A DNA stretch of 64,000 bases, taken from contig NZ_JZEX01000087.1 of the NCBI RefSeq assembly GCF_000969415.1, forward strand, positions 1-64,000. The letters run 5' to 3'. Every line of letters begins with the position of its first letter. Position 1 is the stretch's first letter. Shown here piece after piece: positions 50,410 through 58,954 of the stretch. This stretch comes from Devosia geojensis (GTDB taxonomy: Bacteria > Pseudomonadota > Alphaproteobacteria > Rhizobiales > Devosiaceae). Both the position numbers and the translations under genes were made by a program. A model generated the notes under the pieces. It saw only the letters and a list, made by a program, of their open reading frames with translations, was not told the DNA's origin and did not search any database.

Positions 50410-51233
50410 ACGAAGTCTCCGACGATGATCTCACTGCGCTCCTGCACGAAATGCGCGAGGCGGCGCGCGCCGAGGTCCTGCCGCGGTTCCTGGCGATCAC
50501 GGCCGACGGCATACGCACCAAGACGGCGCCGGACGATCTGGTGACGGACGCCGACATCGGCGCAGAGCGCAGGCTGTCGCAGACCCTGACAAGCCGGTTC
50601 CCCGGCGCCTTCGTCCTCGGGGAAGAGGCCGTTTCGAGCGATGGTTCGTTGCTCGACCGGTTGGCCGAAGCTCCGCTTTCGATCATCATCGATTCCGTCG
50701 ACGGCACCTGGAATTTCGCCCATGGCGCGCCAATCTTCGGCATGATCGTCGCCATCGTTTCGGCCGGCCGCACCATCGCCGGGGCCATCCATTATCCCGT
50801 GACCGGCGACTTCCTGGTCGCCCGGCCGGGGCAGGGGGCCTGGCACGTTGCCGGCGACGGAACGCGCGTGCGCCTCAAGCTTGCCCCGCCCCGCCCACTC
50901 GAGGCGATGCGGGGTTTCGTGTCGCTCCACATGTTTCCCGAGGGCGAACGCGCCGGGCTCGCCCAACGCGCGCTACGCTTTGCCCGCACCACCTCCTGGG
51001 GATGTTCGGCCTTCGAGTACCGGCTGATCGCCACAGGGGCGATGGATTTTTCGCTCAACGCCAGCCTCATGCCCTGGGACCACGCCGCGGGCGCTCTCAT
51101 CTACACGGAAGCGGGCGGCCACGCTGCCCTGCTTTCCGGCGAGTCTTACGCACCCACCCTCACCGCCGGCCGCCTGCTCCTCGCGCCCGACGCGCACAGC
51201 TGGGAGCTCGTCGCCGCCGCCTTCACGAGGTGA
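50406..51233 (+). CDS. Inositol monophosphatase-family protein
   Basis: A 275-residue phosphatase of the IMPase/SuhB fold. The magnesium ligands are in LGEEAVS, IIDSVDGTWNFAHG and MPWDHAAGALI. Family members remove phosphate from inositol phosphate, histidinol phosphate or glycerol phosphates. Placed directly after a glycerophosphodiesterase, it may process glycerophosphoinositol products or act as a glycerol-3-phosphate phosphatase. Both are inference. Its end overlaps the convergent ABC ATPase gene by 11 bp. Confidence 0.87.
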   Translation: MNEVSDDDLTALLHEMREAARAEVLPRFLAITADGIRTKTAPDDLVTDADIGAERRLSQTLTSRFPGAFVLGEEAVSSDGSLLDRLAEAPLSIIIDSVDGTWNFAHGAPIFGMIVAIVSAGRTIAGAIHYPVTGDFLVARPGQGAWHVAGDGTRVRLKLAPPRPLEAMRGFVSLHMFPEGERAGLAQRALRFARTTSWGCSAFEYRLIATGAMDFSLNASLMPWDHAAGALIYTEAGGHAALLSGESYAPTLTAGRLLLAPDAHSWELVAAAFTR

Positions 51234-53310
51234 GCGCCAGCTCCGGCTTGCCGACATTGGTGGTAAGGCTCAGTTCATCCGCGCGCAGGCACGCATGGCG
51301 GTGGTCAGCAGTCCCGACGAGCTGCGGCTCCGCCTCATGGCATGAAGGCCGGGCGTAAGGGCAGCGGCCGGCGAAACTGCAGCCGCGCAGCTTGCCGGCG
51401 CCCGGCACGTGTCCGGGCAGCCGCACTCGCTCGCCCCTCTTCAGCCCCCGCCCCGGGATCGCCGCCAGCAGCGCTTCGGTATAGGGATGGCGCGGATTGC
51501 GGAAGATCGCCTCGGTCGCCCCGATCTCGACGATCCGGCCCGCATACATCACCGCCACCCGGTCGCTGATGTTGGCGATGACCCCGAGGTCGTGGCTGAC
51601 GAAGAGGTAGGTCAGACCGATCTCCGCCTGCAACTCGCGCATCATGTTGATGATCTGCGTCTGCACCGAGACGTCGAGCGCCGAGACCGCCTCGTCGGCG
51701 ATGACGAGCTTCGGGTCTGAGGCCAGCGCTCGCGCGATGGCGATGCGCTGGCGCTGCCCGCCCGAGAACGCGTGCGGATAGCGCCGCGCGTAGTCGGTAC
51801 TTAATCCCACACGCTCGAGCAGGCAGTGCACCTTGGCGTCGATCTCGCCCGCGCTCTTGCCCCCATTGACTTGCAGCACCTCACCGATGATGTCGCGCAC
51901 TCTGAGCCGCGGGTTGAGCGAAGCCGTCGGGTCCTGGAAGACCATGCGGATATCGGTGCGCAGCCGCCGGGCTGTCGCGCCCCGCGCCGTCGTCAGCTCC
52001 GTCTCCGGCCCGTCGGCCGGGCTGAAGCGGATCGAGCCGGCATCGGCCCGGTGCAGCCCGACGATGGTCTGCCCCAGCGTCGATTTCCCGCACCCGCTCT
52101 CGCCGACGAGCCCCAGCGTCTCGCCCGGCCGGATGTCGAACGAGAGCCCGTCGACCGCCCGCACCTCGCCGACTTTGCGCTGCAGGAACCCGGCCCGGAT
52201 GGGGAAGGCTTTTTTCACCTCGCGCACGCTGATGAGCGGCTTGCCCTGCGCTTCCCGCGCTATCCGGCTCGCCGCCACCGGCTGCGCGGGAACGCTCTGC
52301 CGCCCGAACCGCGCGGCCTCCGCGCCATAGGCATGGCACGCCGCCACCTGCCCGCCGCCGACCGCGATGTCCGCGACCGGCGCCGTATCGCAGAGCCCCG
52401 GCACCGCCCATTCGCAGCGCGGGTGGAAGGGGCAGCCCTTGGGCCGCTGTGCCGGCGGCGGCACCATGCCGGGAATGGCCTTGAGCGGCGCCTTGAAGTC
52501 CCCGTCGAGCCGCGGCATCGAAGCGAGGAGCCCGCGCGTATACGGGTGCTTTGGATGCTCCAGCACCTCGCGCACGCTCCCCCGCTCGACGATCCTGCCG
52601 AGATACATCACTGCCACCTCGTCGGCGATCTCTTCCACGACGCCAAGGTCGTGGGTGATGAACAGCACCGCCATACCGCTCTCGCGCTGCAGGCGTTTGA
52701 GGAGATCGAGGATGATCGCCTGCGTGGTGACGTCGAGCGCCGTCGTCGGCTCGTCGGCGATCAAGAGCCGAGGCCGGTTGACGAGCGCCATGGCGATCAT
52801 GGCGCGCTGCCGCTGCCCGCCGGAAAGCTCGAACGTATAGCTGTCGAACCGCCGTGCCGGCTCGGGCATGCCGACCTCTTCCAGCATGGCGATGGCCGCC
52901 GCCTTCGCCTGCGCCTTGCTCACCCGCCGGTGCAGCCGCAGCGCCTCGCTGATCTGGTTGCCGATGGTATAGAGCGGCGAGAGGAAGCTCATCGGCTCCT
53001 GGTGGATCATCGCCACCTCCGCCCCGCGCACCGCGCGCATGGTGCGGCTTGCCGGCGCCGTCGCCGCGATGTCGAGCACACTTCCATCCGCGCGCTTGAG
53101 CGCAATCGAGCCGCCCGAGGTCCGTCCCGGATGGTCGATGACCTGCAGGATCGACTTGGCCGTCACGGACTTCCCGCAGCCGCTTTCGCCCACGAGACAG
53201 AGCGTTTTGCCGGCCGGAATGTCGAGGTCGAGCCCGTTGACCACCTCGACGCCGGGGGCGAACGAGATGCGCAGGTCCCTGATGCTGACGAGGGTGTCGC
53301 TGTTCTGCAT
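51223..53310 (-). CDS. Peptide/nickel ABC transporter, fused DppD-DppF ATPase
   Basis: A 695-residue fusion of two ATPases. The first (about 1-330) has GESGCGKSVT and [17 protein letters not shown], and its C-terminal oligopeptide-type region CPFHPRC. The second (about 345-690) has GESGCGKST and FSGGQRQRIAIARALAS, and CSFAGRCPYARPSC. The cysteine clusters are those that bind an iron-sulfur cluster in related ATPases. It is the last gene of the dpp-like operon. The start at 53310 is preferred to one ten codons upstream, which would overlap the DppC stop. Confidence 0.92.
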   Translation of the reverse strand: MQNSDTLVSIRDLRISFAPGVEVVNGLDLDIPAGKTLCLVGESGCGKSVTAKSILQVIDHPGRTSGGSIALKRADGSVLDIAATAPASRTMRAVRGAEVAMIHQEPMSFLSPLYTIGNQISEALRLHRRVSKAQAKAAAIAMLEEVGMPEPARRFDSYTFELSGGQRQRAMIAMALVNRPRLLIADEPTTALDVTTQAIILDLLKRLQRESGMAVLFITHDLGVVEEIADEVAVMYLGRIVERGSVREVLEHPKHPYTRGLLASMPRLDGDFKAPLKAIPGMVPPPAQRPKGCPFHPRCEWAVPGLCDTAPVADIAVGGGQVAACHAYGAEAARFGRQSVPAQPVAASRIAREAQGKPLISVREVKKAFPIRAGFLQRKVGEVRAVDGLSFDIRPGETLGLVGESGCGKSTLGQTIVGLHRADAGSIRFSPADGPETELTTARGATARRLRTDIRMVFQDPTASLNPRLRVRDIIGEVLQVNGGKSAGEIDAKVHCLLERVGLSTDYARRYPHAFSGGQRQRIAIARALASDPKLVIADEAVSALDVSVQTQIINMMRELQAEIGLTYLFVSHDLGVIANISDRVAVMYAGRIVEIGATEAIFRNPRHPYTEALLAAIPGRGLKRGERVRLPGHVPGAGKLRGCSFAGRCPYARPSCHEAEPQLVGTADHRHACLRADELSLTTNVGKPELALTS

Positions 53311-53314
53311 GGGC

Positions 53315-54451
53315 CTAGTCCGAATAGGGATCGGCTGCATCGCGCAGCCCGTCGCCGAGGAAGTTGAGCGCCAGCACCGCGATGATCACCGCTCCGCCCG
53401 GCAGCAGCAGCCACGGCGCCGAGGCGATGGTGCGCACGTTCTGCGCCTCCTGCAGCAGCACGCCCCAGGAAACGATGGGCGTGCGCAGCCCGATACCGAG
53501 ATAGCTCAGCGCCGTTTCCGCCAGGATCATGCCGGGGATCGCCAGCGACACCACCGCGATGATGTGGCTCAAAAAGCTCGGCAGCATGTGCCGGAAGATG
53601 ATGCGCACCGGCCCGCACCCGTCGAGCCGCGCGGCCTTCACGAAATCCTCGCTGCGCATGGCGAGGAACCGCCCGCGCACCACGCGCGCCAGGCTCGTCC
53701 AGCCGAGCACCGAGAGGATGATGGTGATGAGGAAATAGACCTGCAGCGGCGGCACCGATTGCGGGATGGCGGCGGCAAGCCCGATCCACAACGGGATTGA
53801 CGGCACCGACTGCACGAATTCGATGAGCCGCTGGATGAGGTTGTCGGTGACGCCGCCGACGAGCCCGGAGACGCCGCCGATGAGGATGCCGAGCACCAGG
53901 CTCAGCGCCACGCCGACGAGCCCGATGGTCATCGAGATGCGCGCCCCGTAGATGGTGCGGCTCAATATGTCGCGCCCCAGCCGGTCGGCGCCGGCGATGT
54001 AGAACGGCTGCCCCACCTCGACCGGCCCGAAGAGGTGCCGGTTGGTGGGGATGAAGCCGAGGAGCCGGTAGGGCTCGCCCTCGACGAAGAGGCCAACATT
54101 GATCGGCGTTTCCGGGTCGGTCGCGAAGAGCCGCCGGCCGGAATTGTAGTCGATCTCGGTGGTGTAGGCGTAGACGTGCGGGCCGAACCGCCAGCCCTCG
54201 CCGTCGTCGCGCCCCCAGTGCAGCGCCTGCGGCGGCGCATAGCTGTAGGCGGGGTTGTAGGCCTCGAGCGTCACCGGCGCCAGGAACTCCGGGATCGCCG
54301 CGACGAGATAGGCGAGGATGACGACGATGCCTCCGGCAACGCCGAGCCTGTGCCGGCGGAACTTCTGCCAGACCAGCGTCCAGTGCCCGTCATACCCGCG
54401 CCCCTTCTGCGGCTTGGCGGCAATTTCGGTCGGCTCTGCGATCGTGCTCAT
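53315..54451 (-). CDS. Peptide/nickel ABC transporter permease (DppC type)
   Basis: A 378-residue permease with a long N-terminal part and a 130-residue periplasmic insertion after helix 1, a common feature of the subgroup paired with family-5 sugar or peptide binding proteins. The C-terminal channel domain has GADRLGRDILSRTIYGARIS and the EAA-type loop SEDFVKAARLDGCGPVRI. The gene is four bases from the ATPase and three from the DppB gene. Confidence 0.9.
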   Translation of the reverse strand: MSTIAEPTEIAAKPQKGRGYDGHWTLVWQKFRRHRLGVAGGIVVILAYLVAAIPEFLAPVTLEAYNPAYSYAPPQALHWGRDDGEGWRFGPHVYAYTTEIDYNSGRRLFATDPETPINVGLFVEGEPYRLLGFIPTNRHLFGPVEVGQPFYIAGADRLGRDILSRTIYGARISMTIGLVGVALSLVLGILIGGVSGLVGGVTDNLIQRLIEFVQSVPSIPLWIGLAAAIPQSVPPLQVYFLITIILSVLGWTSLARVVRGRFLAMRSEDFVKAARLDGCGPVRIIFRHMLPSFLSHIIAVVSLAIPGMILAETALSYLGIGLRTPIVSWGVLLQEAQNVRTIASAPWLLLPGGAVIIAVLALNFLGDGLRDAADPYSD

Positions 54452-54454
54452 CGC

Positions 54455-55447
54455 CTACCCCTGCTGGTGCCGGATGCGCGGGTCGAGCCAGGCGAGCAGC
54501 ACGTCCGACAGGAGCGTTCCGATGACGACGAGGACGCTCAGCATCAGGATGAAGCTCGCGGCCATGTACATGTCCTGGGTGCGCAGCGCCTCGAGCAGGA
54601 TCGGGCCGGTCGTCTGCAGCCCCATGACGATGGCGACGATCGTGCCGCCCGAGACGATGTCGACGAAGATGTCGTTCTGGCCGGAAACGAACGGGTTGAG
54701 CGCATGGCGCACCGGATACTTCATCAACAGGCCGAACTCGCCCATGCCCTTGGCCCGCGCCGCGGTGACATAGGGCTTGTGCAGCTCGTCGAGGAGGTTG
54801 GCGCGGATCACCCGGATGACGCTCGCGGTACCCGCCGTGCCCAGCACGATCATCGGCAGCCAGAGGTGATTGAGGAGGTCCAGCACCCGCGCCCAGCTCC
54901 ACGGCGCCTCGACGAACTCGGGCGAGAAGAGCCCGCCGACATTGTGCCCGAACCAGGCGAAGGCGATGTACATCGCCGCCAGGGCCAGCAGGAAATTGGG
55001 GATGGCGAGGCCGAGGAAGCCGAGGAAGGTGAAGAGGTAGTCGCCGGCCGAATAGCGGCGCACTGCCGAATAGATGCCGACAGGGATGGCCGCCACCCAG
55101 ATGAAGAGGAGGCTCGCGATGGAGAGGACGACCGTGAGGCCGAGGCGCGGCCAGATCACGTCCTTCACCGGCAGATTGTAGCTGAACGAGTAGCCGAAAT
55201 CGCCGCGTGCGACGACCGCGCTGATCCAGTTCCAGTATTGCACCATCAGCGGCTGGTCGAGCCCATACGCCTGCCGCAGCGCCTCCTGCTCCGCGATCGG
55301 CATGATGTCGCCCTTGGCCGCGTTGGTTTCGGCGAGACGGTCGACATAGTCGCCTGGCGGCACGGCGATCACGAGGAAAGAGATCAGCGAGACGGCGATG
55401 AGCGCGGGGATCGCATAGAGGATCCGGCGCAGCACGAAGGAACCCAT
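54455..55447 (-). CDS. Peptide/nickel ABC transporter permease (DppB type)
   Basis: A 330-residue permease with six predicted helices, the DppB start FVLRRILYAIPALIAVSLIS and the usual RQAYGLDQPLMVQYWNW segment. The EAA-type loop reads ELHKPYVTAARAKGMGEFGL. The start at 55447 follows GGGAGG. A hairpin separates it from the binding-protein gene upstream. Confidence 0.9.
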   Translation of the reverse strand: MGSFVLRRILYAIPALIAVSLISFLVIAVPPGDYVDRLAETNAAKGDIMPIAEQEALRQAYGLDQPLMVQYWNWISAVVARGDFGYSFSYNLPVKDVIWPRLGLTVVLSIASLLFIWVAAIPVGIYSAVRRYSAGDYLFTFLGFLGLAIPNFLLALAAMYIAFAWFGHNVGGLFSPEFVEAPWSWARVLDLLNHLWLPMIVLGTAGTASVIRVIRANLLDELHKPYVTAARAKGMGEFGLLMKYPVRHALNPFVSGQNDIFVDIVSGGTIVAIVMGLQTTGPILLEALRTQDMYMAASFILMLSVLVVIGTLLSDVLLAWLDPRIRHQQG

Positions 55448-55510
55448 CCGCTTTACCTCCCTTCCGACCTTGAGAGATGGCCGGCCCGCAAGAAGCGGGG
55501 CCGGCAAGCT

Positions 55511-55536
55511 GCGGGGCGGGTGGTGCGCCGCCCCGC
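55511..55536 (-). terminator. Intercistronic hairpin after the family-5 binding protein
   Basis: GCGGGGCGG / CCGCCCCGC with an 8-nt loop lies between the binding-protein stop and the DppB gene, as in the other transport operons of the window. Confidence 0.6.
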
Positions 55537-55547
55537 GCGTTTGCGGC

Positions 55548-57524
55548 TTACTCGCTCCGCACGAAGAAGCTGGCGAAGTTGGCCGGCGCAGGGCCCGGAT
55601 AGAGCCAGCCTTCGATGAGCTCGTCCGGCACGTTGCGGACGTCGTTCTTGACCGCGCGGTAGAAGCCGGCGGGGGTGGCGATGCCGATCACAAGGAATTC
55701 CTCGGCTTGCAGGTCGGTGAACTCCTTCATCAGCGCCGTCTGCTCCTCGCCGATGGTCTGCGGGATCAGCGAGCGCAATTCGTAGAGGCGCTGAACGTTC
55801 GCCGACGGCTCGATCGGCTCCCAGCCTTCGGGCAGCTCGGCATCGGGGTTCAGCCGCTTGATGTCCCAGGCGGCCCAGCCGCTCCAGTTGCCCAGCGACC
55901 ATCCGCCATAGTCGTTCATGAAGCGCGAGAGGTTGAGCAGCGGCAACTGCCCGCAGCCGTTCTCACCGACCCAGACGGAGGCGTCGCTGTCAGGCTTGGC
56001 GCGGGCGTTGCCGAAGAGCTCGTCGGAATGGAAGTTGATGGTGACGTCGAGCCCGACCTGTTCCCAGGTGCGCTCGATGAGCTGGAAGGCGTCGACCGTG
56101 TCCGGCTTGAAGTCGGCGTTGATCTCGACCGAGAACTTGAACGGCTTCCCGTCGGGCCCGAGGCGCACGCCATCGGGTCCCATCGGCAGGATCTTGTCGA
56201 GGTGCTCGGCGGCGGCGGCAAGGTCAAACTCGGTGTACTGCTTGGCCATCGCCTCGTTGTAGAACGGCGAATTCGGCAGCGGCGCCGGCTGGAAGGGCTC
56301 GCCCTGGCCGAGATACACAGTGTCGATGATCTCCTGCCGGTTGATCGCCTGCGACACGCCGATGCGGAAGTCCTTGTTCGAGAACACCTGAGCCTTCACC
56401 GGATCGGGGTGGTTCATAGAGAAGGCGAGGACCGCCGTGTTGTAGTCGCAGCTCGTCGCCGGCACGAGGCGGTAGTCGCCTGCTTCCTGGTTGTCGAAGA
56501 ACACCGCGCGGTTCTGCGGGATCGAGACATTCCGCGGCGACATGGAAAGCTGGCCCTGGATCGACTGCAGGAGCGTGACCTCCGGATCGGGCGCGCTCGC
56601 CCAGACGCGTTCGTCGATATAGGGCAGCTGCTGGCAGTCCGGATCGACGGCGAAATAGTAGGGGTTGCGCACGAACGTCACGCGTTCCTTGCCGAGGATC
56701 GTGTCGGTGCCGATCCAGGCGTGGACGGAGGGACGCTTGGGGTCGTTGAACTGGGCCGGATCGTTATAGGAGCCGATATTGCCCTTCCACCAGGCGGCGT
56801 AGTCCGTGGCGCCGGCTGCCGTCATCATCTCGGCCACGCCTTCGGGATTGAGGTCGATGTCGAACTGCTCCATGTAGTGCCTGGGGAACTGCACCACGCG
56901 CTGCCCGTAGGGGCCGGCCATCTGCTGCAGGAAGAGGCCGTTCGGCTTGCTCCAGGAGAAGGCGACCGTGTAGTCGTCGACCTTGGTCACGGTCGGGGCC
57001 TCGCCGTCGACCTTGTATTCGTTGCGCGGCCCGCCGGTCATGACCTTGGGGTTGTTCTCGACGCGCTCCCACCAGAAGACGATGTCGTCGGCGGTGAACG
57101 GATGCCCGTCGGACCACTTCATTCCTTCGCGGAGGAAGAAGGTGTAGGTTTGGGCGTCCTCGCTGATCTCCCAGCCCTTGGCGATGCCTGGCACCACCTC
57201 GGCGCCGTCGATGCTCCAGCGCACCAGCGGCTCATAGCCGAAGTGGCGGATCTCGGCGATGTTGCCGCCGCCCCAACTGTCGACGAACTGGCCGCCATAG
57301 ACGCCGGTTTCCTCGGCCGGCTGGATCACCAGCGGCTCGAGCGGCAGGCGCTCGGCCACCGGGGGCAGGGTGCCCGCATCGACCATCGCCTTGAGCTGCG
57401 GAGCTTCGGCATAGCCGGCGGGACAGAGCCCGGCATTGTCCTGCGCCAACGCGGGCAGCGCGGTCGCGCCAAGGAACAGAGCCGCCACCGCGGCAAGGCT
57501 CTTCAAGCGGTCAATATTCTGCAT
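55548..57524 (-). CDS. ABC transporter solute-binding protein, family 5
   Basis: A 658-residue periplasmic protein, long for DppA-like members (about 530), with a signal peptide ending near ALPALA-QDN. The family signature YTFFLREGMKWSDGHPFTADD is clear in shorter form as LREGMKWSDGHPFTADDI. The long subgroup, paired with an insertion-bearing DppC, often imports oligosaccharides or glycosides rather than peptides, so the ligand is open. The start follows GGGAGGG. A LacI-type operator lies 129 bp upstream. Confidence 0.9.
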   Translation of the reverse strand: MQNIDRLKSLAAVAALFLGATALPALAQDNAGLCPAGYAEAPQLKAMVDAGTLPPVAERLPLEPLVIQPAEETGVYGGQFVDSWGGGNIAEIRHFGYEPLVRWSIDGAEVVPGIAKGWEISEDAQTYTFFLREGMKWSDGHPFTADDIVFWWERVENNPKVMTGGPRNEYKVDGEAPTVTKVDDYTVAFSWSKPNGLFLQQMAGPYGQRVVQFPRHYMEQFDIDLNPEGVAEMMTAAGATDYAAWWKGNIGSYNDPAQFNDPKRPSVHAWIGTDTILGKERVTFVRNPYYFAVDPDCQQLPYIDERVWASAPDPEVTLLQSIQGQLSMSPRNVSIPQNRAVFFDNQEAGDYRLVPATSCDYNTAVLAFSMNHPDPVKAQVFSNKDFRIGVSQAINRQEIIDTVYLGQGEPFQPAPLPNSPFYNEAMAKQYTEFDLAAAAEHLDKILPMGPDGVRLGPDGKPFKFSVEINADFKPDTVDAFQLIERTWEQVGLDVTINFHSDELFGNARAKPDSDASVWVGENGCGQLPLLNLSRFMNDYGGWSLGNWSGWAAWDIKRLNPDAELPEGWEPIEPSANVQRLYELRSLIPQTIGEEQTALMKEFTDLQAEEFLVIGIATPAGFYRAVKNDVRNVPDELIEGWLYPGPAPANFASFFVRSE

Positions 57525-57652
57525 CGGGTTCCCTCCCACACGGATTGAACGGCTGCCTCCCGGGCGCCGGCTGGTGGGGTTGAAAGCCGGGAGCCCATGT
57601 TGGGTGCCCGCGGAGCTTTAGTCCCCACCGTTATCGTTTCGGTGACGCTAAC

Positions 57653-57668
57653 TTGTAAACGTTTTCAA
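57653..57668. promoter_or_regulatory. LacI-type operator (site 1)
   Basis: TTGTAAACGTTTTCAA is a palindrome with one mismatched pair and the central CG of LacI/PurR operators. It lies between the divergent dpp-like operon and the LacI gene. Its near-identical inverse occurs at 58905-58920. Confidence 0.65.
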
Positions 57669-57751
57669 AGCAACGTATGAAAAGTGTGGCCGTCACAACC
57701 CTCCAAAAAAGAGCCGAAACGGGTACGAATTGGCCGGATAGGGGTAACAGT

Positions 57752-58783
57752 TTGATAACCATTAAAGACGTAGCGCGACGCGCCAATGTCTCGATCGCCA
57801 CCGTGTCGCGCGTGGTCAACGGCTACGCCCACGTGCGGCCGGAACTGCGCGAAGCCGTGGCCAAGGCCATCGAGGAACTGGGTTATCGCCCGAACGGTCT
57901 GGCCAGCTCCTTTCGCACGCAGCAGTCCAATGTCGTCGGCGTGCTCCTGCGCCAGCAGCGCACACCCTTCAGCAGTGCCCTGGCTTACGCCATCGAGACC
58001 ACCATGTTCGACGAGGGCTATCGGGTGCTGCTCTGCTCGACCAATGGCGATCCGGACCGCGAGCAGGCCTATCTCGCCACAATGCTCGAGATGCGCGCGC
58101 AAGGCGTCATCGTTCGTCCCTCCGGCGCCGCCAGCCGCACGGTGCGGCAGGTGGAAATGCTGCGCGAGCGGGGGATCTCCGTCGCCTTCGTCGACATGAA
58201 GCCCCGCATCGCGGCCGTGAGCGCGGTCCTTTGCGACAACTTCTCTGGCGGCTACGAGGGCATGCGCCACCTCATCGAGCTCGGCCACCGCAGGATCGGC
58301 GTCGTCGCCGGGCGGATCGCCCAGAAGGGTGGCGCGTCTGACGTCGGCAGCGAGCGGGTGCGCGGCATCCGCCAGGCGGCGAGGGACCTTGCCTCCGACG
58401 TCGAGATCGTCTTTTGCGCGCCCTTCGAGGCGACGGCGAGCTTCGAGATCGGCCGGGAGGCCGGCGCCGAGCTGATCTCGGCGGGCAGGGGCCTCACGGC
58501 CATCTTCGCCACCACCGACATGCTGGCCCTCGGCGTCATGCACTCGGCCCACGCCATGGGCATCGAGCTGCCGCGCGATCTCTCCATCCTCGGCTATGAC
58601 GGTGTGCTGGAATCGGCCGTCACCTTCCCGACGCTCTCCACCATCGCCCAGCCGATCCACGAGATGGGCCAGATCGCCGCCCGCACGCTCATCGACCACA
58701 TGCGGGGCGTGAGCACCGCGCCGCGCCAGGTCGTCCTCGAAAACACCCTTATCCGCCGCGATTCGACGATCGCCCTGCGCTGA
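57752..58783 (+). CDS. LacI-family transcriptional regulator
   Basis: From the TTG at 57752 the protein has 343 residues and begins ITIKDVARRANVSIATVSRV, the normal LacI start. AGGGG lies just upstream, and an ATG at 57677 would add 25 unrelated residues. The sensor domain spans about 60-340 (IFATTDMLALGVM, LSILGYDGVLESAV). It sits between two transport blocks, each with a TTGTAANCGTTTTCAA site, and is likely to repress both. The ligand is probably a sugar. Confidence 0.9.
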   Translation: MITIKDVARRANVSIATVSRVVNGYAHVRPELREAVAKAIEELGYRPNGLASSFRTQQSNVVGVLLRQQRTPFSSALAYAIETTMFDEGYRVLLCSTNGDPDREQAYLATMLEMRAQGVIVRPSGAASRTVRQVEMLRERGISVAFVDMKPRIAAVSAVLCDNFSGGYEGMRHLIELGHRRIGVVAGRIAQKGGASDVGSERVRGIRQAARDLASDVEIVFCAPFEATASFEIGREAGAELISAGRGLTAIFATTDMLALGVMHSAHAMGIELPRDLSILGYDGVLESAVTFPTLSTIAQPIHEMGQIAARTLIDHMRGVSTAPRQVVLENTLIRRDSTIALR

Positions 58784-58904
58784 CTTGTCCCCGCGCCGGC
58801 CACGGCTGTTAGGCTCCAGCCTGTCGATGGTATCGCTATCGGCAATAGCGTTCAAAGCGGCAACTGGTCTGACCGGCAATGAAGGAGTGACTTGAAGGTG
58901 TGAG

Positions 58905-58920
58905 TTGAAAACGATTACAA
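58905..58920. promoter_or_regulatory. LacI-type operator (site 2)
   Basis: Read on the minus strand this is TTGTAATCGTTTTCAA, differing at one base from site 1. It lies 35 bp before the HAD-fusion gene. Confidence 0.6.
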
Positions 58921-58954
58921 GAAACCCTCCCTCGATTCCACCGGACCATTCGCC

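Noticed and set aside
55470-57548. 692-codon plus-strand open frame
   Set aside because: Antisense shadow of the family-5 binding protein, which has a signal peptide and family motif.
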